Assembly (NCBI GenBank): GCA_937127245.1
Contig: CAKZLU010000023.1
Coordinates: 1 to 64,000, forward strand
DNA length: 64,000 bases
Reading direction: 5' to 3'
Origin: an uncultured Actinomycetes bacterium
Lineage (GTDB): Bacteria; Actinomycetota; Geothermincolia; Fen-727; JACVIW01
Part shown: one piece after another, positions 9,220 through 18,434 of the stretch
How positions within the stretch are numbered: position 1 is the stretch's first letter
Layout of the letters: each line of letters begins with the position of its first letter
Notes under the pieces: model-generated
The model's input: only the letters and a program-made list of their open reading frames with translations
What the model was told of the DNA's origin: nothing
The model's database searches: none
Made by a program: the position numbers and the translations under genes

Positions 9220-9759
9220 ATGAGATCCGGCTTGAACAAATTTGACGCGCCTAAACTGGGACAGATAGGCATAGTGGTGGAAGACCTCGAGAAAACGAAG
9301 GAGATGTTCGAGACCACATTCGGAATAGGACCTTGGGCTGTTTTTGATGGAGAGCCGGTGAAATGCGTGGACAGGGGTAAGGAGGTTTCCTTCAGGGGAA
9401 AAATGGCAATGGCGCAGTCTGGTCCCGTTCAAATTGAACTTATACAGATACTGGAGGGTGATGATACGATCCACACAGATTTCCTTAAAGAGCACGGCGA
9501 AGGAATACACCATGTGGGTTTCATAGTCCGGGATATCGAGTCCAGGATAAAGAAAGCGAAAGATGAGGGCATAGAAATACTACAACATGGGCTTTTGAGG
9601 CAGATGGGGCTTACGGTTGAGTACGTTTATCTCGACACAAGACAGTACGGTGGTGTGATCTTTGAGTTCATCAAACCATCGTTTTTAGGCATGCCGTTTC
9701 CCTTCAGGAGTCCTCTTCTCAGAGTGGGTGCAAAAGCCGCTGGGCTTCTGTCGCGGTAG
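9220..9759 (+). CDS. VOC-superfamily protein (glyoxalase / methylmalonyl-CoA epimerase-like)
   Basis: About 179 residues with the vicinal-oxygen-chelate fold pattern: IGIVVEDLEKTKEMFETTFG at the N-terminus, a central IELIQILEG strand, EGIHHVGFIVRD, and a final GGVIFEFIKP. Metal ligands are expected at the histidine of HHVGF and the glutamate of FEFIKP. The closest named relatives by pattern are Glyoxalase_4 and methylmalonyl-CoA epimerase, but the substrate is not certain. The frame is open to a TTG at 9178 overlapping the lipoprotein stop; ATG 9220 has a strong agggaggg site just upstream and is chosen. Confidence 0.75.
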   Translation: MRSGLNKFDAPKLGQIGIVVEDLEKTKEMFETTFGIGPWAVFDGEPVKCVDRGKEVSFRGKMAMAQSGPVQIELIQILEGDDTIHTDFLKEHGEGIHHVGFIVRDIESRIKKAKDEGIEILQHGLLRQMGLTVEYVYLDTRQYGGVIFEFIKPSFLGMPFPFRSPLLRVGAKAAGLLSR

Positions 9760-9814
9760 TGTAAATTTTACCCGTTAAGGTTAAGGACATGAATTTCCTG
9801 CACGGCGGTCCTTT

Positions 9815-9850
9815 CCGCTAAGTGAGCGCAGTCACTTCCGGTAATTTTTT
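9815..9850 (+). terminator. Probable Rho-independent terminator
   Basis: AAGTGA (9820-9825) and TCACTT (9832-9837) form a stem with a six-base loop, extended by CCG/CGG across a small internal loop, and followed by six T residues at 9845-9850. It lies after the VOC gene. Confidence 0.5.
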
Positions 9851-9858
9851 GTGGCGCG

Positions 9859-9888
9859 TTGGATAGGGCTGAGCAAGCCCGGTATATA
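9859..9888 (+). promoter_or_regulatory. Candidate promoter with embedded inverted repeat
   Basis: TTGGAT (9859-9864) and TATATA (9883-9888) are 18 bases apart, 30 bases before the flavoprotein start. The spacer contains GGGCT-gagca-AGCCC, a small inverted repeat that could be an operator. Confidence 0.35.
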
Positions 9889-9919
9889 AGGACGGATAAA
9901 AAGGGGGTGCGCTGAGAAA

Positions 9920-10588
9920 GTGAAGATTGTCGCCGTAAGTGGAAGTCCGGTAAGAGGTGGGAATGTCGATTCCCTTCTTCTTGCGACGGAGGAGGCTTTC
10001 AAGTATAGAGACGATGTGGATTTCAGCACTTTTTTCCTCTCCGAAATGAATATTACTTGGTGCAAACACTGCAACTGGTGTCTGAAGAGGCAGAAGCCTG
10101 AACGCCTTTGCGCCATAAACGATAACATGAACAAGATTTATCCAGCTTTAGAGGAGTGTGACGGGTTATTGATAGCAAGCCCGGTTCACTTTCTGAGGCT
10201 TTCAGCGCCCACCGCAAGTTTCATAGACCGCCTAAGGCTTTATTATCACGGGAATCTGACGAGTGGGCTGATGAGGAATAAGGTCGGGGGCGCGATTGCC
10301 GTTTCGTGGTACAGGGATGCCGGTATTGACCTTACCGTTCAAACAATACAATCAGCTTTTCACGTCCTTAAGATGGTTGTCGCGGCGCCAGATGAGGGAA
10401 TCATTGGGGGAGGGGCTGTCTCGAGTCTGCATGGTACCGGAGGCTTGGTGAAGGGGAGCAAAAACGCCGTTCTCTTAGATGAATACGGGCTTAAGACCGC
10501 GAAATCGGTGGTTGAAAGAATGATAGAACTCTGCGAGATTATGATTGTGGGAAGGGCAAAAGCGAAGGGAATGGGCGAGTTCGCTTGA
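9920..10588 (+). CDS. Iron-sulfur flavoprotein / NADPH-dependent FMN reductase family
   Basis: 222 residues. The N-terminal VAVSGSPVRGGNVDSLL is the flavodoxin-like FMN phosphate-binding loop of the NADPH-dependent FMN reductase family, and IASPVHFLRLSAPTASFIDR is its second family signature. Between them lies WCKHCNWC followed by a further cysteine (ERLC), the compact cysteine motif that binds a [4Fe-4S] cluster in archaeal and clostridial iron-sulfur flavoproteins. The likely role is electron transfer or oxidant detoxification in the cytoplasm of an anaerobe. GTG at 9920 is the start. The next operon begins about 60 bases downstream. Confidence 0.8.
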   Translation: MKIVAVSGSPVRGGNVDSLLLATEEAFKYRDDVDFSTFFLSEMNITWCKHCNWCLKRQKPERLCAINDNMNKIYPALEECDGLLIASPVHFLRLSAPTASFIDRLRLYYHGNLTSGLMRNKVGGAIAVSWYRDAGIDLTVQTIQSAFHVLKMVVAAPDEGIIGGGAVSSLHGTGGLVKGSKNAVLLDEYGLKTAKSVVERMIELCEIMIVGRAKAKGMGEFA

Positions 10589-10646
10589 ACTGTGTCTTAA
10601 GTTCGCCATCTTGGGTGCTTGCGCAAGAAGTTATTAGGAGAGGTAA

Positions 10647-11546
10647 TTGAAAATGGAAAACCGTGCATGCGAACCTGGAAGGGTGGAAGAGATAAAGGAG
10701 ATAATGAAGCTTTCCGGTTACATCTGCGACGACGCCATCGCGACCGCGATCTTTCTTTCCGTCAAGCTCGGAAAACCGCTTTTGATTGAGGGTCCGGCTG
10801 GAGTTGGGAAAACAGACCTCGCGAAGGCATACAGTCTGGCCGTTGGCGCGCCTCTCATAAGGCTTCAGTGTTATGAGGGTCTTGACGAGGCTAAAGCTTT
10901 ATATGAGTGGAACTATAAGAAGCAGCTTCTTAAGATTCAAGCTGATAGACACGAGGAGCGCACGTGGGATGACATTGAGGATGACCTTTTCAGCGAGGAT
11001 TTTCTCCTTCCAAGACCTCTTTTGAAAGCGATTACTTCCCCCGAGCGGGCAGTGTTGCTAATTGACGAGGTTGATAAGTCAGATGTGGAGTTCGAGGCTT
11101 TCCTCCTAGAGGTTTTAAGCGATTTCCAGGTATCCATTCCGGAACTCGGAACAATAAAAGCAAGAGCGATTCCTTACGTCTTCATCACCTCCAACAGAAC
11201 CAGAGACATTTCCGAAGCTTTGCGCAGGCGTTGTCTGTACCTATACATGGAATTCCCCTCGGCTGAAAGGGAGATCGAAATAGTCAGGTTGAAAGTTCCT
11301 GAGATTCGCGAGGAACTTGCCTCGAGTGTCGTTGCGGCCGTTAGGTATTTGAGGACAATGGACTTGAGAAAAGCGCCGAGCATCTCTGAGACAATCGATT
11401 GGGCAAGGGCGCTATGCGTTCTCGGATGCGAGGTTATAAGTGAGGAAGTGCTCGAGAACACATTGAGCCTTCTAATCAAAGAGCAGAAGGATTTGGCCAG
11501 GGTTGAGCCTGTTCTCAAAATAATTACGAGGCGCGCTTCAAGCTGA
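10647..11546 (+). CDS. MoxR-family AAA+ ATPase
   Basis: About 299 residues. The Walker A motif is GPAGVGKTD (about residue 48) and Walker B is VLLIDEVDKSD; sensor 1 is VFITSNRTRD and an arginine-finger region RRRCLYLYMEF follows. These are hallmarks of the MoxR/CbbQ/CoxD branch of AAA+ ATPases, chaperones that insert metal cofactors or remodel partners together with a VWA-domain protein. The partner is the next gene, whose ATG overlaps this stop by one base (TGATG), so the two are translationally coupled. TTG at 10647 is well spaced from aggag; ATG at 10653 is also possible. Confidence 0.88.
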   Translation: MKMENRACEPGRVEEIKEIMKLSGYICDDAIATAIFLSVKLGKPLLIEGPAGVGKTDLAKAYSLAVGAPLIRLQCYEGLDEAKALYEWNYKKQLLKIQADRHEERTWDDIEDDLFSEDFLLPRPLLKAITSPERAVLLIDEVDKSDVEFEAFLLEVLSDFQVSIPELGTIKARAIPYVFITSNRTRDISEALRRRCLYLYMEFPSAEREIEIVRLKVPEIREELASSVVAAVRYLRTMDLRKAPSISETIDWARALCVLGCEVISEEVLENTLSLLIKEQKDLARVEPVLKIITRRASS

Positions 11547-12961
11547 TGAGTAAAAAGGGTGTCGAGGGCAAGGTAATCGAGTTTATAGGTGAGCTCAGAA
11601 AAGCGGGGGTGAATGTTACGGTTTCGGAGACCATTGATGCCGTGCGCGCCTGCGTCCACCTGAGTGATTTCGACCTTAGTGTTTTCAAGTTCGCTCTACG
11701 TTCGGTGTTGATAAAGAATGAGTCCGAGTTACCAATCTTTGATTCAGTCTTTAACTCATTTTTTATCGGTTTGCCGTTGCTTCCGGTTGATTCGGAAGGG
11801 AGTGGAGAAATTCATGCTCTTTCCCCGAATGAGTTCGCTTCTGAAATCAAACAAATTATCCGGCGAGCCCTGCTTGATGGCGATTCTGAGCTTTTGAGTA
11901 GCGCCGCTGAAACGCTTGCGATGTATGCGAGTAATGGCGCTTTCACAGCTCAGGGCGAAAGCGGAGCAATTTCCCTTTCGCGGGGTCCGGGCTACTATGT
12001 TTTTCGCGCTCTTGACCTTATTAATTTCAGAGAGATGGTCTCATCGTTGAGGGCTGAACTTGCGGAAGGAAAACGCGGAGGAGTGATGCCTCTGCAGATG
12101 AGGCTTGATGAGCTTGAATCAGGCGCGGAAATTTTCGAGCGCGAACTTGTACTGGAGGTCAGAAAAAGAGTTGCCCCGCGGTCTAAAAGGGATGATAACC
12201 GCGTGGATACAATTGAAAAGCAGCCATTGAGGATTGATGAGATAGAGTTCACGAGCGCTCGGACGGACCAGATAGAGGAAATGCGCCGTCTTCTTGCCGG
12301 CATTTCCAGAATGCTTGCGGCGAAAATCGCGAGGAAATACGCGAAAGGTACCGGCGGCAAAATCGATTTCAGAAACACCTTGAGGCACAGTGTTTCATAC
12401 GGCGGCGCACCGTTCGATCTTAAGTTCAAGAAACGCAAGAGGTCCAAACCGGATTTGTATGTCCTGTGTGACATTTCAGGGTCGGTAAGAAACTTTAGCT
12501 CCTTCACGCTCCAGCTCGTTTTCAGCCTTCAAGCTCAGTTCCGCTCGGTCAGAAGTTTCGTGTTCATAGATCGGATCGATGAGGTCACGGAGACGTTCAG
12601 GCTGTGCGACGCCTCGGAGGCGATCGAAAGAGCCTACAGGGAATCCAGGGTTGTTGACGGGGACGGTCACAGCGATGTTGGAAGGGCTTTAGAGCAATTT
12701 GTTGAGGGGTTTTCGGACGAAATTTCCCCGCGTTCCACCGTTCTGATATTAAGCGATGCTCGAAATAACTCCAAGGACCCGCGCTTGGATGCTATGGAGA
12801 GGCTTAAAGAGAGAACGGCACGAATATACTGGCTCAATCCCGAGCCGCAAAGCAGGTGGGACACCGGCGATAGCTTGATGTCGGAATATGCGCCCTACTG
12901 CAAAAGCGTAAGGGAATGTCGTAACTTAAAGCAGCTTGCAGAGTTTGTGTCAAAACTATAG
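11546..12961 (+). CDS. VWA-domain protein, CoxE-like partner of MoxR
   Basis: 471 residues. The C-terminal third is a von Willebrand factor A domain with the MIDAS sequence DISGSVRNFSS (DxSxS) preceded by KKRKRSKPDLYVLC, the CoxE/YehP-type pattern; the N-terminal GKVIEFIGELRKAGVNVTVS is also typical of CoxE. CoxE-type proteins act with MoxR-type ATPases in maturation of metalloenzymes such as CO dehydrogenase. No CODH structural gene is in the window, so the client is unknown. The coding sequence overlaps the MoxR stop by one base. Confidence 0.82.
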   Translation: MSKKGVEGKVIEFIGELRKAGVNVTVSETIDAVRACVHLSDFDLSVFKFALRSVLIKNESELPIFDSVFNSFFIGLPLLPVDSEGSGEIHALSPNEFASEIKQIIRRALLDGDSELLSSAAETLAMYASNGAFTAQGESGAISLSRGPGYYVFRALDLINFREMVSSLRAELAEGKRGGVMPLQMRLDELESGAEIFERELVLEVRKRVAPRSKRDDNRVDTIEKQPLRIDEIEFTSARTDQIEEMRRLLAGISRMLAAKIARKYAKGTGGKIDFRNTLRHSVSYGGAPFDLKFKKRKRSKPDLYVLCDISGSVRNFSSFTLQLVFSLQAQFRSVRSFVFIDRIDEVTETFRLCDASEAIERAYRESRVVDGDGHSDVGRALEQFVEGFSDEISPRSTVLILSDARNNSKDPRLDAMERLKERTARIYWLNPEPQSRWDTGDSLMSEYAPYCKSVRECRNLKQLAEFVSKL

Positions 12962-12991
12962 GGTTGACTAAAAAAGCGTTCTATACCTGGT

Positions 12992-13020
12992 TTGACACGG
13001 GTATTCGTCAAATGTAACAT
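12992..13020 (+). promoter_or_regulatory. Candidate sigma-70 promoter for tatA-tatC
   Basis: A perfect TTGACA at 12992-12997 is followed after 17 bases by TAACAT (13015-13020), 62 bases before the tatA start. Confidence 0.5.
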
Positions 13021-13082
13021 CGAGCCATAGGAGGGCGGTAGAAGAAGCGGAAAAGCACTAAAAGAAGAAGGAAGGGATATGG

Positions 13083-13280
13083 ATGTTCGGACTTGGACCA
13101 ACTGAACTGATAATAATTCTTGTCATAGCGCTGATAATCTTCGGACCTTCGAGACTGCCAAAAATCGGGCAGTCAATAGGTCAGGCCTTAAGGGCTTTCA
13201 GGGATTCCGCTTCAAAGGTCGAGGAAGAGGTTAAGAAAAGCCTCGAGGAATCTTCAATCGCAGAGACAAAGAAGGAATAA
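13083..13280 (+). CDS. tatA: Twin-arginine translocase subunit TatA
   Basis: 65 residues. MFGLGPTELIIILVIALIIF is the single N-terminal membrane helix, followed by the hinge FGPSRLPKIGQSIGQ and an amphipathic helix then a charged tail, exactly the TatA/TatB layout. It forms the pore of the twin-arginine translocon that exports folded, cofactor-containing proteins. A purine-rich aaggaaggg precedes the ATG. tatC follows 27 bases later; no separate tatB is present, so this is probably a minimal TatA-TatC system. Confidence 0.93.
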   Translation: MFGLGPTELIIILVIALIIFGPSRLPKIGQSIGQALRAFRDSASKVEEEVKKSLEESSIAETKKE

Positions 13281-13307
13281 CTCGGGATTTTGGAATAAGG
13301 GACGACC

Positions 13308-14045
13308 TTGGCGGAATACAGGATGACTTACCTCCAGCATCTGGAGGAGCTTAGAAGAAGAATCATAGTTTCATTCATCGCTCTTGCCTGCGGATTTGCG
13401 GTTTCCTGGTTTTTTGCCTGGGATATCCTTGATCTATTAAAAGGTCCAGCTGGCAACATAACTCTTCACTATTTAAAACCTATGGAACCTTTTTTGGTTC
13501 GATTCAAACTCGCGCTTTTCGGAGGACTTATCCTATCTTTCCCAGTGATAATATTCGAGGCGCTTGCGTTCGTTACCCCCGCGCTCAAGGCAAACGAGAA
13601 GAAATACACCATCATTGTTGTTTCTATGGTGCTCGTTTTCTTTTGCGGGGGTGTTGTTTTCGGTTACAAGTACATCATGCCAGTTGGGCTGAAGTGGCTT
13701 TTTGACCTTGCCGGCACTGAGATGAAAGCGGTCCTTTCCGCCGGCGAATACGTTAGTTTCTGTGGTTGGTTCATACTTGCTTTCGGACTTTCCTTCGAGA
13801 CGCCATTGGTGATTTGGATGCTCGTCGCTATGGGGGTGATGACACCCGAGCAGTTGCAGAGGCATTGGAGAGCTGCAGTGATGGTCATATGTGTTTTCGC
13901 GGCTATCGTGACACCCGATTGGAGCCCTGTCACGATGGTTTTGGTTGCGATTCCCATGATTCTGCTTTATTTGATAAGCCTCGGACTGGCTCGTTTTTCC
14001 GCGAGAAGAAAGATAGTCTCAAGCGAGCCCGCTTCAGGGACTTAA
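13308..14045 (+). CDS. tatC: Twin-arginine translocase subunit TatC
   Basis: 245 residues with six hydrophobic segments. The N-terminal MTYLQHLEELRRRI is the TatC signature that binds the twin-arginine signal peptide. A TTG at 13308 has an aaggga site at good spacing; ATG at 13323 is the alternative. Its TAA stop shares the palindromic bases TTAA with the stop of the oppositely oriented MobB-like gene, so the two genes overlap tail to tail by four bases and there is no room for a terminator between them. Confidence 0.93.
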   Translation: MAEYRMTYLQHLEELRRRIIVSFIALACGFAVSWFFAWDILDLLKGPAGNITLHYLKPMEPFLVRFKLALFGGLILSFPVIIFEALAFVTPALKANEKKYTIIVVSMVLVFFCGGVVFGYKYIMPVGLKWLFDLAGTEMKAVLSAGEYVSFCGWFILAFGLSFETPLVIWMLVAMGVMTPEQLQRHWRAAVMVICVFAAIVTPDWSPVTMVLVAIPMILLYLISLGLARFSARRKIVSSEPASGT

Positions 14046-14671
14046 GCCATTGGGCCCTTCTTGTTTTTCCGGCAGCCAAACACTACATTGAGGATTTGAA
14101 TCGCAGTGCTTGCGCATTCTTCCTCATTTTCGCACCAGGCTATCTTGGCATTGCCGTTCAGCGCTACCAGCGCTTCAAAGATGTTTTGATTTCCTCGTTT
14201 ATCAACAAAAGCGTTACCGTTTATGCAGATAAGGTCTGCTATGCGGACCACGCTTAATGCCGATTCTTTAAACTCACTCGGGTTAGCGCCGGCAATGAAA
14301 ACAGTGAAATCTGAGCGAATGAGAGGAATAGCACTGTTACTTTCTATTAAAACGGTTTCACAATCTTTGCACAGGGAATTGAGGCTTCCAATAGCGTGGG
14401 GCATGTTAGCCCCTATCGTGTCGATCCAGATGACCCTTTTCGCACCCGCCGCGACGTAGCGGGCGGTATCGGTTCCTGGTTGCCGAATGATATCCGGATC
14501 TTCTATTATTTCTCGGTCTGGGAAATAGTGTTCTCCGGCGCTTACCTTCACGGCGCAGTCGATTTTAAGCGCTTGGATTAGACGAGACGCGACCCTGGTC
14601 TTCCCGGATTTTTTGGAAGAACCCCCGACCGCGATAACGAATAAGTCAGCTTCTTTTGGGAATACGCTCAT
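14042..14671 (-). CDS. MobB-like P-loop protein
   Basis: 209 residues. The P-loop GGSSKKSGKT near the N-terminus matches the MobB type (molybdopterin-guanine-dinucleotide biosynthesis accessory GTPase), and CETVLIESNSAIPLIRSDF resembles the following switch region. MobB proteins assist attachment of GMP to molybdopterin. It lies on the same strand just downstream of the selenocysteine cluster, which would fit a seleno-molybdenum enzyme such as formate dehydrogenase encoded elsewhere (inference). The protein is longer than the bare MobB domain and the identification rests on motif pattern only. The stop overlaps that of tatC. Confidence 0.6.
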   Translation of the reverse strand: MSVFPKEADLFVIAVGGSSKKSGKTRVASRLIQALKIDCAVKVSAGEHYFPDREIIEDPDIIRQPGTDTARYVAAGAKRVIWIDTIGANMPHAIGSLNSLCKDCETVLIESNSAIPLIRSDFTVFIAGANPSEFKESALSVVRIADLICINGNAFVDKRGNQNIFEALVALNGNAKIAWCENEEECASTAIQILNVVFGCRKNKKGPMA

Positions 14672-14855
14672 CTTCTTAATCTAATAGTCGTGGTGCCCCA
14701 TTGTTATCCTTACAAGAATTTCCTTACAGGAGACTTGTTGTGTCGTTAAGAATATCAGAGATTCTCGTTTAGGCTTGAGTCTTGAAAGTACCCTGACGTC
14801 CTTACGGTGTCGGTATGCAATTACTATCAACCATCAAAAAATGAAAATAACACAA

Positions 14856-14951
14856 TGGCGGAGGTGCGTAAGAATCGAACTTACCTGGCGCCGGTCAAGA
14901 CGCCACAACGGTTTTGAAGACCGCGCCGCCCACCAGGACGGATACACCTCC
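14856..14951 (-). tRNA. selC: tRNA-Sec (anticodon UCA)
   Basis: Folded by hand on the minus strand: 8-base acceptor GGAGGTGT/GCACCTCC with G discriminator and encoded CCA, six-base D stem CCGTCC/GGGCGG, anticodon arm around CTTCAAA giving UCA, a long variable arm, and a T arm GTAAG-TTCGATT-CTTAC. The extended acceptor, long D stem and long extra arm are specific to bacterial tRNA-Sec. It is 96 bases and lies 30 bases downstream of selB. Confidence 0.95.
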
Positions 14952-14981
14952 GCTTACATAGAATAAAGTATAAACCAATTC

Positions 14982-16952
14982 TTATCTCAGTTTTCTGGCA
15001 TCCCCGATTCTCACGGTAATCTTTTCCCTGTCCATGTAATCGAGGAGCGGCAACGCATATTTCCTTGTTGTACCTAAAAGCTTTCTAAACTCGCTAACGG
15101 TAATGCCTTTGTCGCCCGCGGCGTTTTTCAAAACAGAGATCGCCATTTGAACCGCTTCGGAGGAGAAATAAATCTCGTGTGAGACTTTGACGAGCTTTCT
15201 TTCCCTTACCGCTTCATCAAGCAGGTCAATTATGTGGCTTTTTTGAAAACCGGTTTTTTCCGATATTTCCTTTATGTCGGGAGGCGAAAACATTGCCTGA
15301 GATATTTCTGAGCAGATTGTATCAAGGAGTTCTTTGTCTTTGCTCTCTAATCCCGTGCTGAAGCCGGGTTTTCGCGCGAGATTTCCCGAGATTTCAACTA
15401 TATTTTTTCTGACAAGCAGTTCTGTCAAAGCGTCGCAGACTGAAGGCTTTTCCCCAACAAATACCTTTTTTCTGAAGGTCTCAAGCGGCATACCGCCTGA
15501 TATAGGCTTTTGCTTGTGGTATTCTTCAAGAGTTTTTGTTGCCCGCTCAATTACTGAGTCCAGCGTGCCTCTTGAAATGAAAAGGGTTGCGGGGCTGATG
15601 GTGTTCATATTTGAACCGGGATGCTTTAAGGCGCGCTCTTGCGGTGTGGAAGCTGATCCCTTGCTCTTTAAGATAATTACCTCACCCTCTTTTAAACATT
15701 TTTCCATGCCTTCGGCTATGAGCTTAGCCGGAAATCCAGATTCGCGCGTGATTTGGGGAATCGTTGAGGGTTTTCCAATACGATTCAGAGAAATGAGAAC
15801 GACATCGGCGGGGTTGCGTTTCTCTAATTTGTGAAACGTGTCAAGCGCTTTCGGGTCTTTAGATTTATGTTTAGGGGGATGCGGGTCAATGATGATTCCG
15901 CCCCCGATTGTGGTGACGGGTGAATAACTTCGCAAAACGAACCTATCGCCTGAAAGGCATGCCGCATTATTTTCAAGCCTTAACTGCACTGGAAGGTTTT
16001 CACCTGGCTTTATCTCATCTGACTCTATAGGGTAAATCCTTCCGAGAATTTCTCTTGTCCCGTGATGGAACCTGAGCCTGGTTCCTCTTTTTATCGGTTT
16101 TTGCCAGTCTGGCAGTATTTTCACGCGCGCGTCGAGCATGTATGTCGGTTTCAATAATCCAGGCGCGGCAAGTACATCTCCTCTGGATAGCATTTCCTTT
16201 GGGATGCCGGGAATGTTGATCGCGACTCTTTCACCCGCGTAAGCCTCGTCTCTCGTCTTGCCGTGAACCTGTAAACTTCTAACTCTCACCTCTATTCCAT
16301 GCGGCAAAACCTCAAGTCTATCGCCCCCTTTAATTGTTCCGCTCCAGAGCGTCCCGGTGACGACGGTTCCAGCGCCCTTGATGGTGAAAGACCTGTCGAT
16401 GGGTATTCTCGGGGGTCGAGACCTGTCTTTTGTCTTTATTCTGGATGTAGCGTCTGCAAGTTCCTCTTTTAAGCGCTCCATTCCCGCGCCGGTTATTGCG
16501 GAAACGGGAACGATGGGTGAGTCTTCGAAGGGTCTTCCCTTTACAAGCTCCCTGATATCCTGGATGACAAGCTCAACCATTTCTTCGTCGACAAGATCTA
16601 TTTTTGTAATGGTGAATATAGCATCAGTGACTCCGAGAAACTCGAGTATCGCAAGATGTTCTTTTGTCTGGGGCATGACACTGTCGTCTGCCGCGACCAC
16701 CACTAAGGCAAGGTCAACGCCCGTTGATCCAGCCATCATGTTTCGTATGAAGTTCTCATGTCCCGGAACGTCAACTATTCCTGTTTTCGAGCCGTCCGGA
16801 AGAACAAAATGGGCAAACCCGAGGTCTATTGAGATTCCTCGCTCTTTTTCCTCCGGGAGCCTGTCGGTGTCAATCCCGGTCAGGGCTTTTACCAGAACAG
16901 TTTTGCCGTGGTCTATGTGCCCCGCTGTTCCTATGATGAAAGTCTTGTCCAT
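14982..16952 (-). CDS. selB: Selenocysteine-specific elongation factor SelB
   Basis: 656 residues, the usual length. The N-terminal GTPase has GTAGHIDHGKT (G1), DVPGHENFIRNM (G3) and TKID (G4), followed by EF-Tu-like domains 2 and 3 and the SelB-specific fourth domain of tandem winged helices at the C-terminus, which recognises the SECIS hairpin in selenoprotein mRNAs. SelB carries selenocysteinyl-tRNA to the ribosome at UGA codons. It starts 38 bases after selA and is followed by tRNA-Sec, so the whole selenocysteine system forms one transcription unit. Confidence 0.96.
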   Translation of the reverse strand: MDKTFIIGTAGHIDHGKTVLVKALTGIDTDRLPEEKERGISIDLGFAHFVLPDGSKTGIVDVPGHENFIRNMMAGSTGVDLALVVVAADDSVMPQTKEHLAILEFLGVTDAIFTITKIDLVDEEMVELVIQDIRELVKGRPFEDSPIVPVSAITGAGMERLKEELADATSRIKTKDRSRPPRIPIDRSFTIKGAGTVVTGTLWSGTIKGGDRLEVLPHGIEVRVRSLQVHGKTRDEAYAGERVAINIPGIPKEMLSRGDVLAAPGLLKPTYMLDARVKILPDWQKPIKRGTRLRFHHGTREILGRIYPIESDEIKPGENLPVQLRLENNAACLSGDRFVLRSYSPVTTIGGGIIIDPHPPKHKSKDPKALDTFHKLEKRNPADVVLISLNRIGKPSTIPQITRESGFPAKLIAEGMEKCLKEGEVIILKSKGSASTPQERALKHPGSNMNTISPATLFISRGTLDSVIERATKTLEEYHKQKPISGGMPLETFRKKVFVGEKPSVCDALTELLVRKNIVEISGNLARKPGFSTGLESKDKELLDTICSEISQAMFSPPDIKEISEKTGFQKSHIIDLLDEAVRERKLVKVSHEIYFSSEAVQMAISVLKNAAGDKGITVSEFRKLLGTTRKYALPLLDYMDREKITVRIGDARKLR

Positions 16953-16990
16953 CTTTAAAAATTGTAATCCGGCTCACGCTCACGGGGAGC

Positions 16991-18424
16991 TTAAGCGCTG
17001 GCTCTCCTATCGAGCGCTTTTAGAGCTTCCGCGATTTTCCCTACTTCCTCGTCTGTCACCGTTCTCATATCGAGAAGCAAAGAGTTTTCCCTTATTCTCG
17101 AAATAATTGGCGGATTGAATGAAATTAAGAAATTTTCAACTGCCGTGACGGAGAGAGATTTGTGTTTGACGGCAACGGTATAGGTCGGGATTTCAGCAAG
17201 TGGAAGGGAACCTCCACCGGGACGCGATTTATCCGGGGCTGTGGAATACTCGATATTGTGTATTTCCATTTTATCAAGTGTGCGCTTAAGCTTTAGAGCG
17301 CGTCTTCTGACTTTTTCCGTATCTTCCGTGAGCATCCCAAGAATTGGAATTGTCTTATAGGGGTTGGGAGAATACAGGTATTCGCGAAGTGTTGCTTCCA
17401 AAGCCGCCAGTATCATCTTGTCAATCCTTACGGCTCTTGCAAGCGGATTCCTTCTTATCCTTTCAACATAGACCGAATTGCCAGCGATAATGCCGGCCTG
17501 CGGGCCACCCAGCAGCTTGTCGGCGCTCATCGTGACAAGGCTCGCCCCTTGGGCGATGACCTGTCTGGGAGTGGGCTCATCCTTAAGACCGAAACTTGAA
17601 AGATCAACCAGCGCGCCCGAACCGAGGTCCTCCACGACGAGGAGGCCGTATTCTTTTCCGAGGCGGGCAAGTTCACCTATGCTGACTTCTTCAGTAAAGC
17701 CGACTATTCTGTAGTTGCTTTTGTGCACTTTCATTAGCAGCGCGGTTCTTTCCGTAATCGCGTTCGCGTAGTCGGCGATCCTCGTGCGGTTAGTTGTTCC
17801 TACTTCCACAAGAACAGCTCCGCTCTCTCTCATAATATCGGGAAGCCTGAATGACTCGCCGATTTCAATCAGTTCGCCTCTTGAGATGATGACCTCTTTA
17901 TCTTTGGCAAGGGTGGAAAGCACGATAAGAACGGCGGCAGCGTTGTTGTTGACCACGAAGGCTGACTCCGCGCCGCAGATTTCGCGCAGAATTGGCTCTA
18001 TATGCTGTTGTCTGGATCGCCTTTCTCCTTTCAGCAAGTCGTATTCCAGATTGCAGTAGCCTTCCGAAACGCGGGAGACAGCTTCGATTGCCCGGGGGGA
18101 AAGCGGGGCTCTTCCCAGATTGGTGTGGAGTATCGTGCCTGTTGCGTTTACGACTTTCCTTAACGAAGGCTCAACTGTTCGCAAGACCCTTTCAATAACC
18201 TTTTCAGCCAACAGGTTTATTTCAGCGACGGGGGGATTTGTTCCGCTATTCAGCGAATTGATGATAGTTTCTCTCGCTTCCCGCAAGACCTCTCTTGCCG
18301 ATTTGACAATAAGGTCTCTTGAGATGTCCTTCAGGTATTTAGTCCCAGCGATAGATTCCACAAGTTCATTGACCTGTGGAAGCGCTCTTAAAGCGATGTT
18401 TTTGGCGTCCTCTCGTTTTCGCAT
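16991..18424 (-). CDS. selA: L-seryl-tRNA(Sec) selenium transferase SelA
   Basis: 477 residues. SelA is the PLP enzyme that converts seryl-tRNA-Sec to selenocysteinyl-tRNA-Sec using selenophosphate. The PLP lysine lies in MSADKLLGGPQAG, and NATGTILHTNLGRAPLS is a strong family signature. The frame is open to a TTG at 18463 that would overlap yedF; ATG 18424 (MRKREDAKNIALRALPQVNE) fits the family start better, ten bases after the yedF stop. A clear ribosome site is missing there, suggesting coupling to yedF translation. Confidence 0.95.
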   Translation of the reverse strand: MRKREDAKNIALRALPQVNELVESIAGTKYLKDISRDLIVKSAREVLREARETIINSLNSGTNPPVAEINLLAEKVIERVLRTVEPSLRKVVNATGTILHTNLGRAPLSPRAIEAVSRVSEGYCNLEYDLLKGERRSRQQHIEPILREICGAESAFVVNNNAAAVLIVLSTLAKDKEVIISRGELIEIGESFRLPDIMRESGAVLVEVGTTNRTRIADYANAITERTALLMKVHKSNYRIVGFTEEVSIGELARLGKEYGLLVVEDLGSGALVDLSSFGLKDEPTPRQVIAQGASLVTMSADKLLGGPQAGIIAGNSVYVERIRRNPLARAVRIDKMILAALEATLREYLYSPNPYKTIPILGMLTEDTEKVRRRALKLKRTLDKMEIHNIEYSTAPDKSRPGGGSLPLAEIPTYTVAVKHKSLSVTAVENFLISFNPPIISRIRENSLLLDMRTVTDEEVGKIAEALKALDRRASA

Positions 18425-18434
18425 CGTGAAAAAA

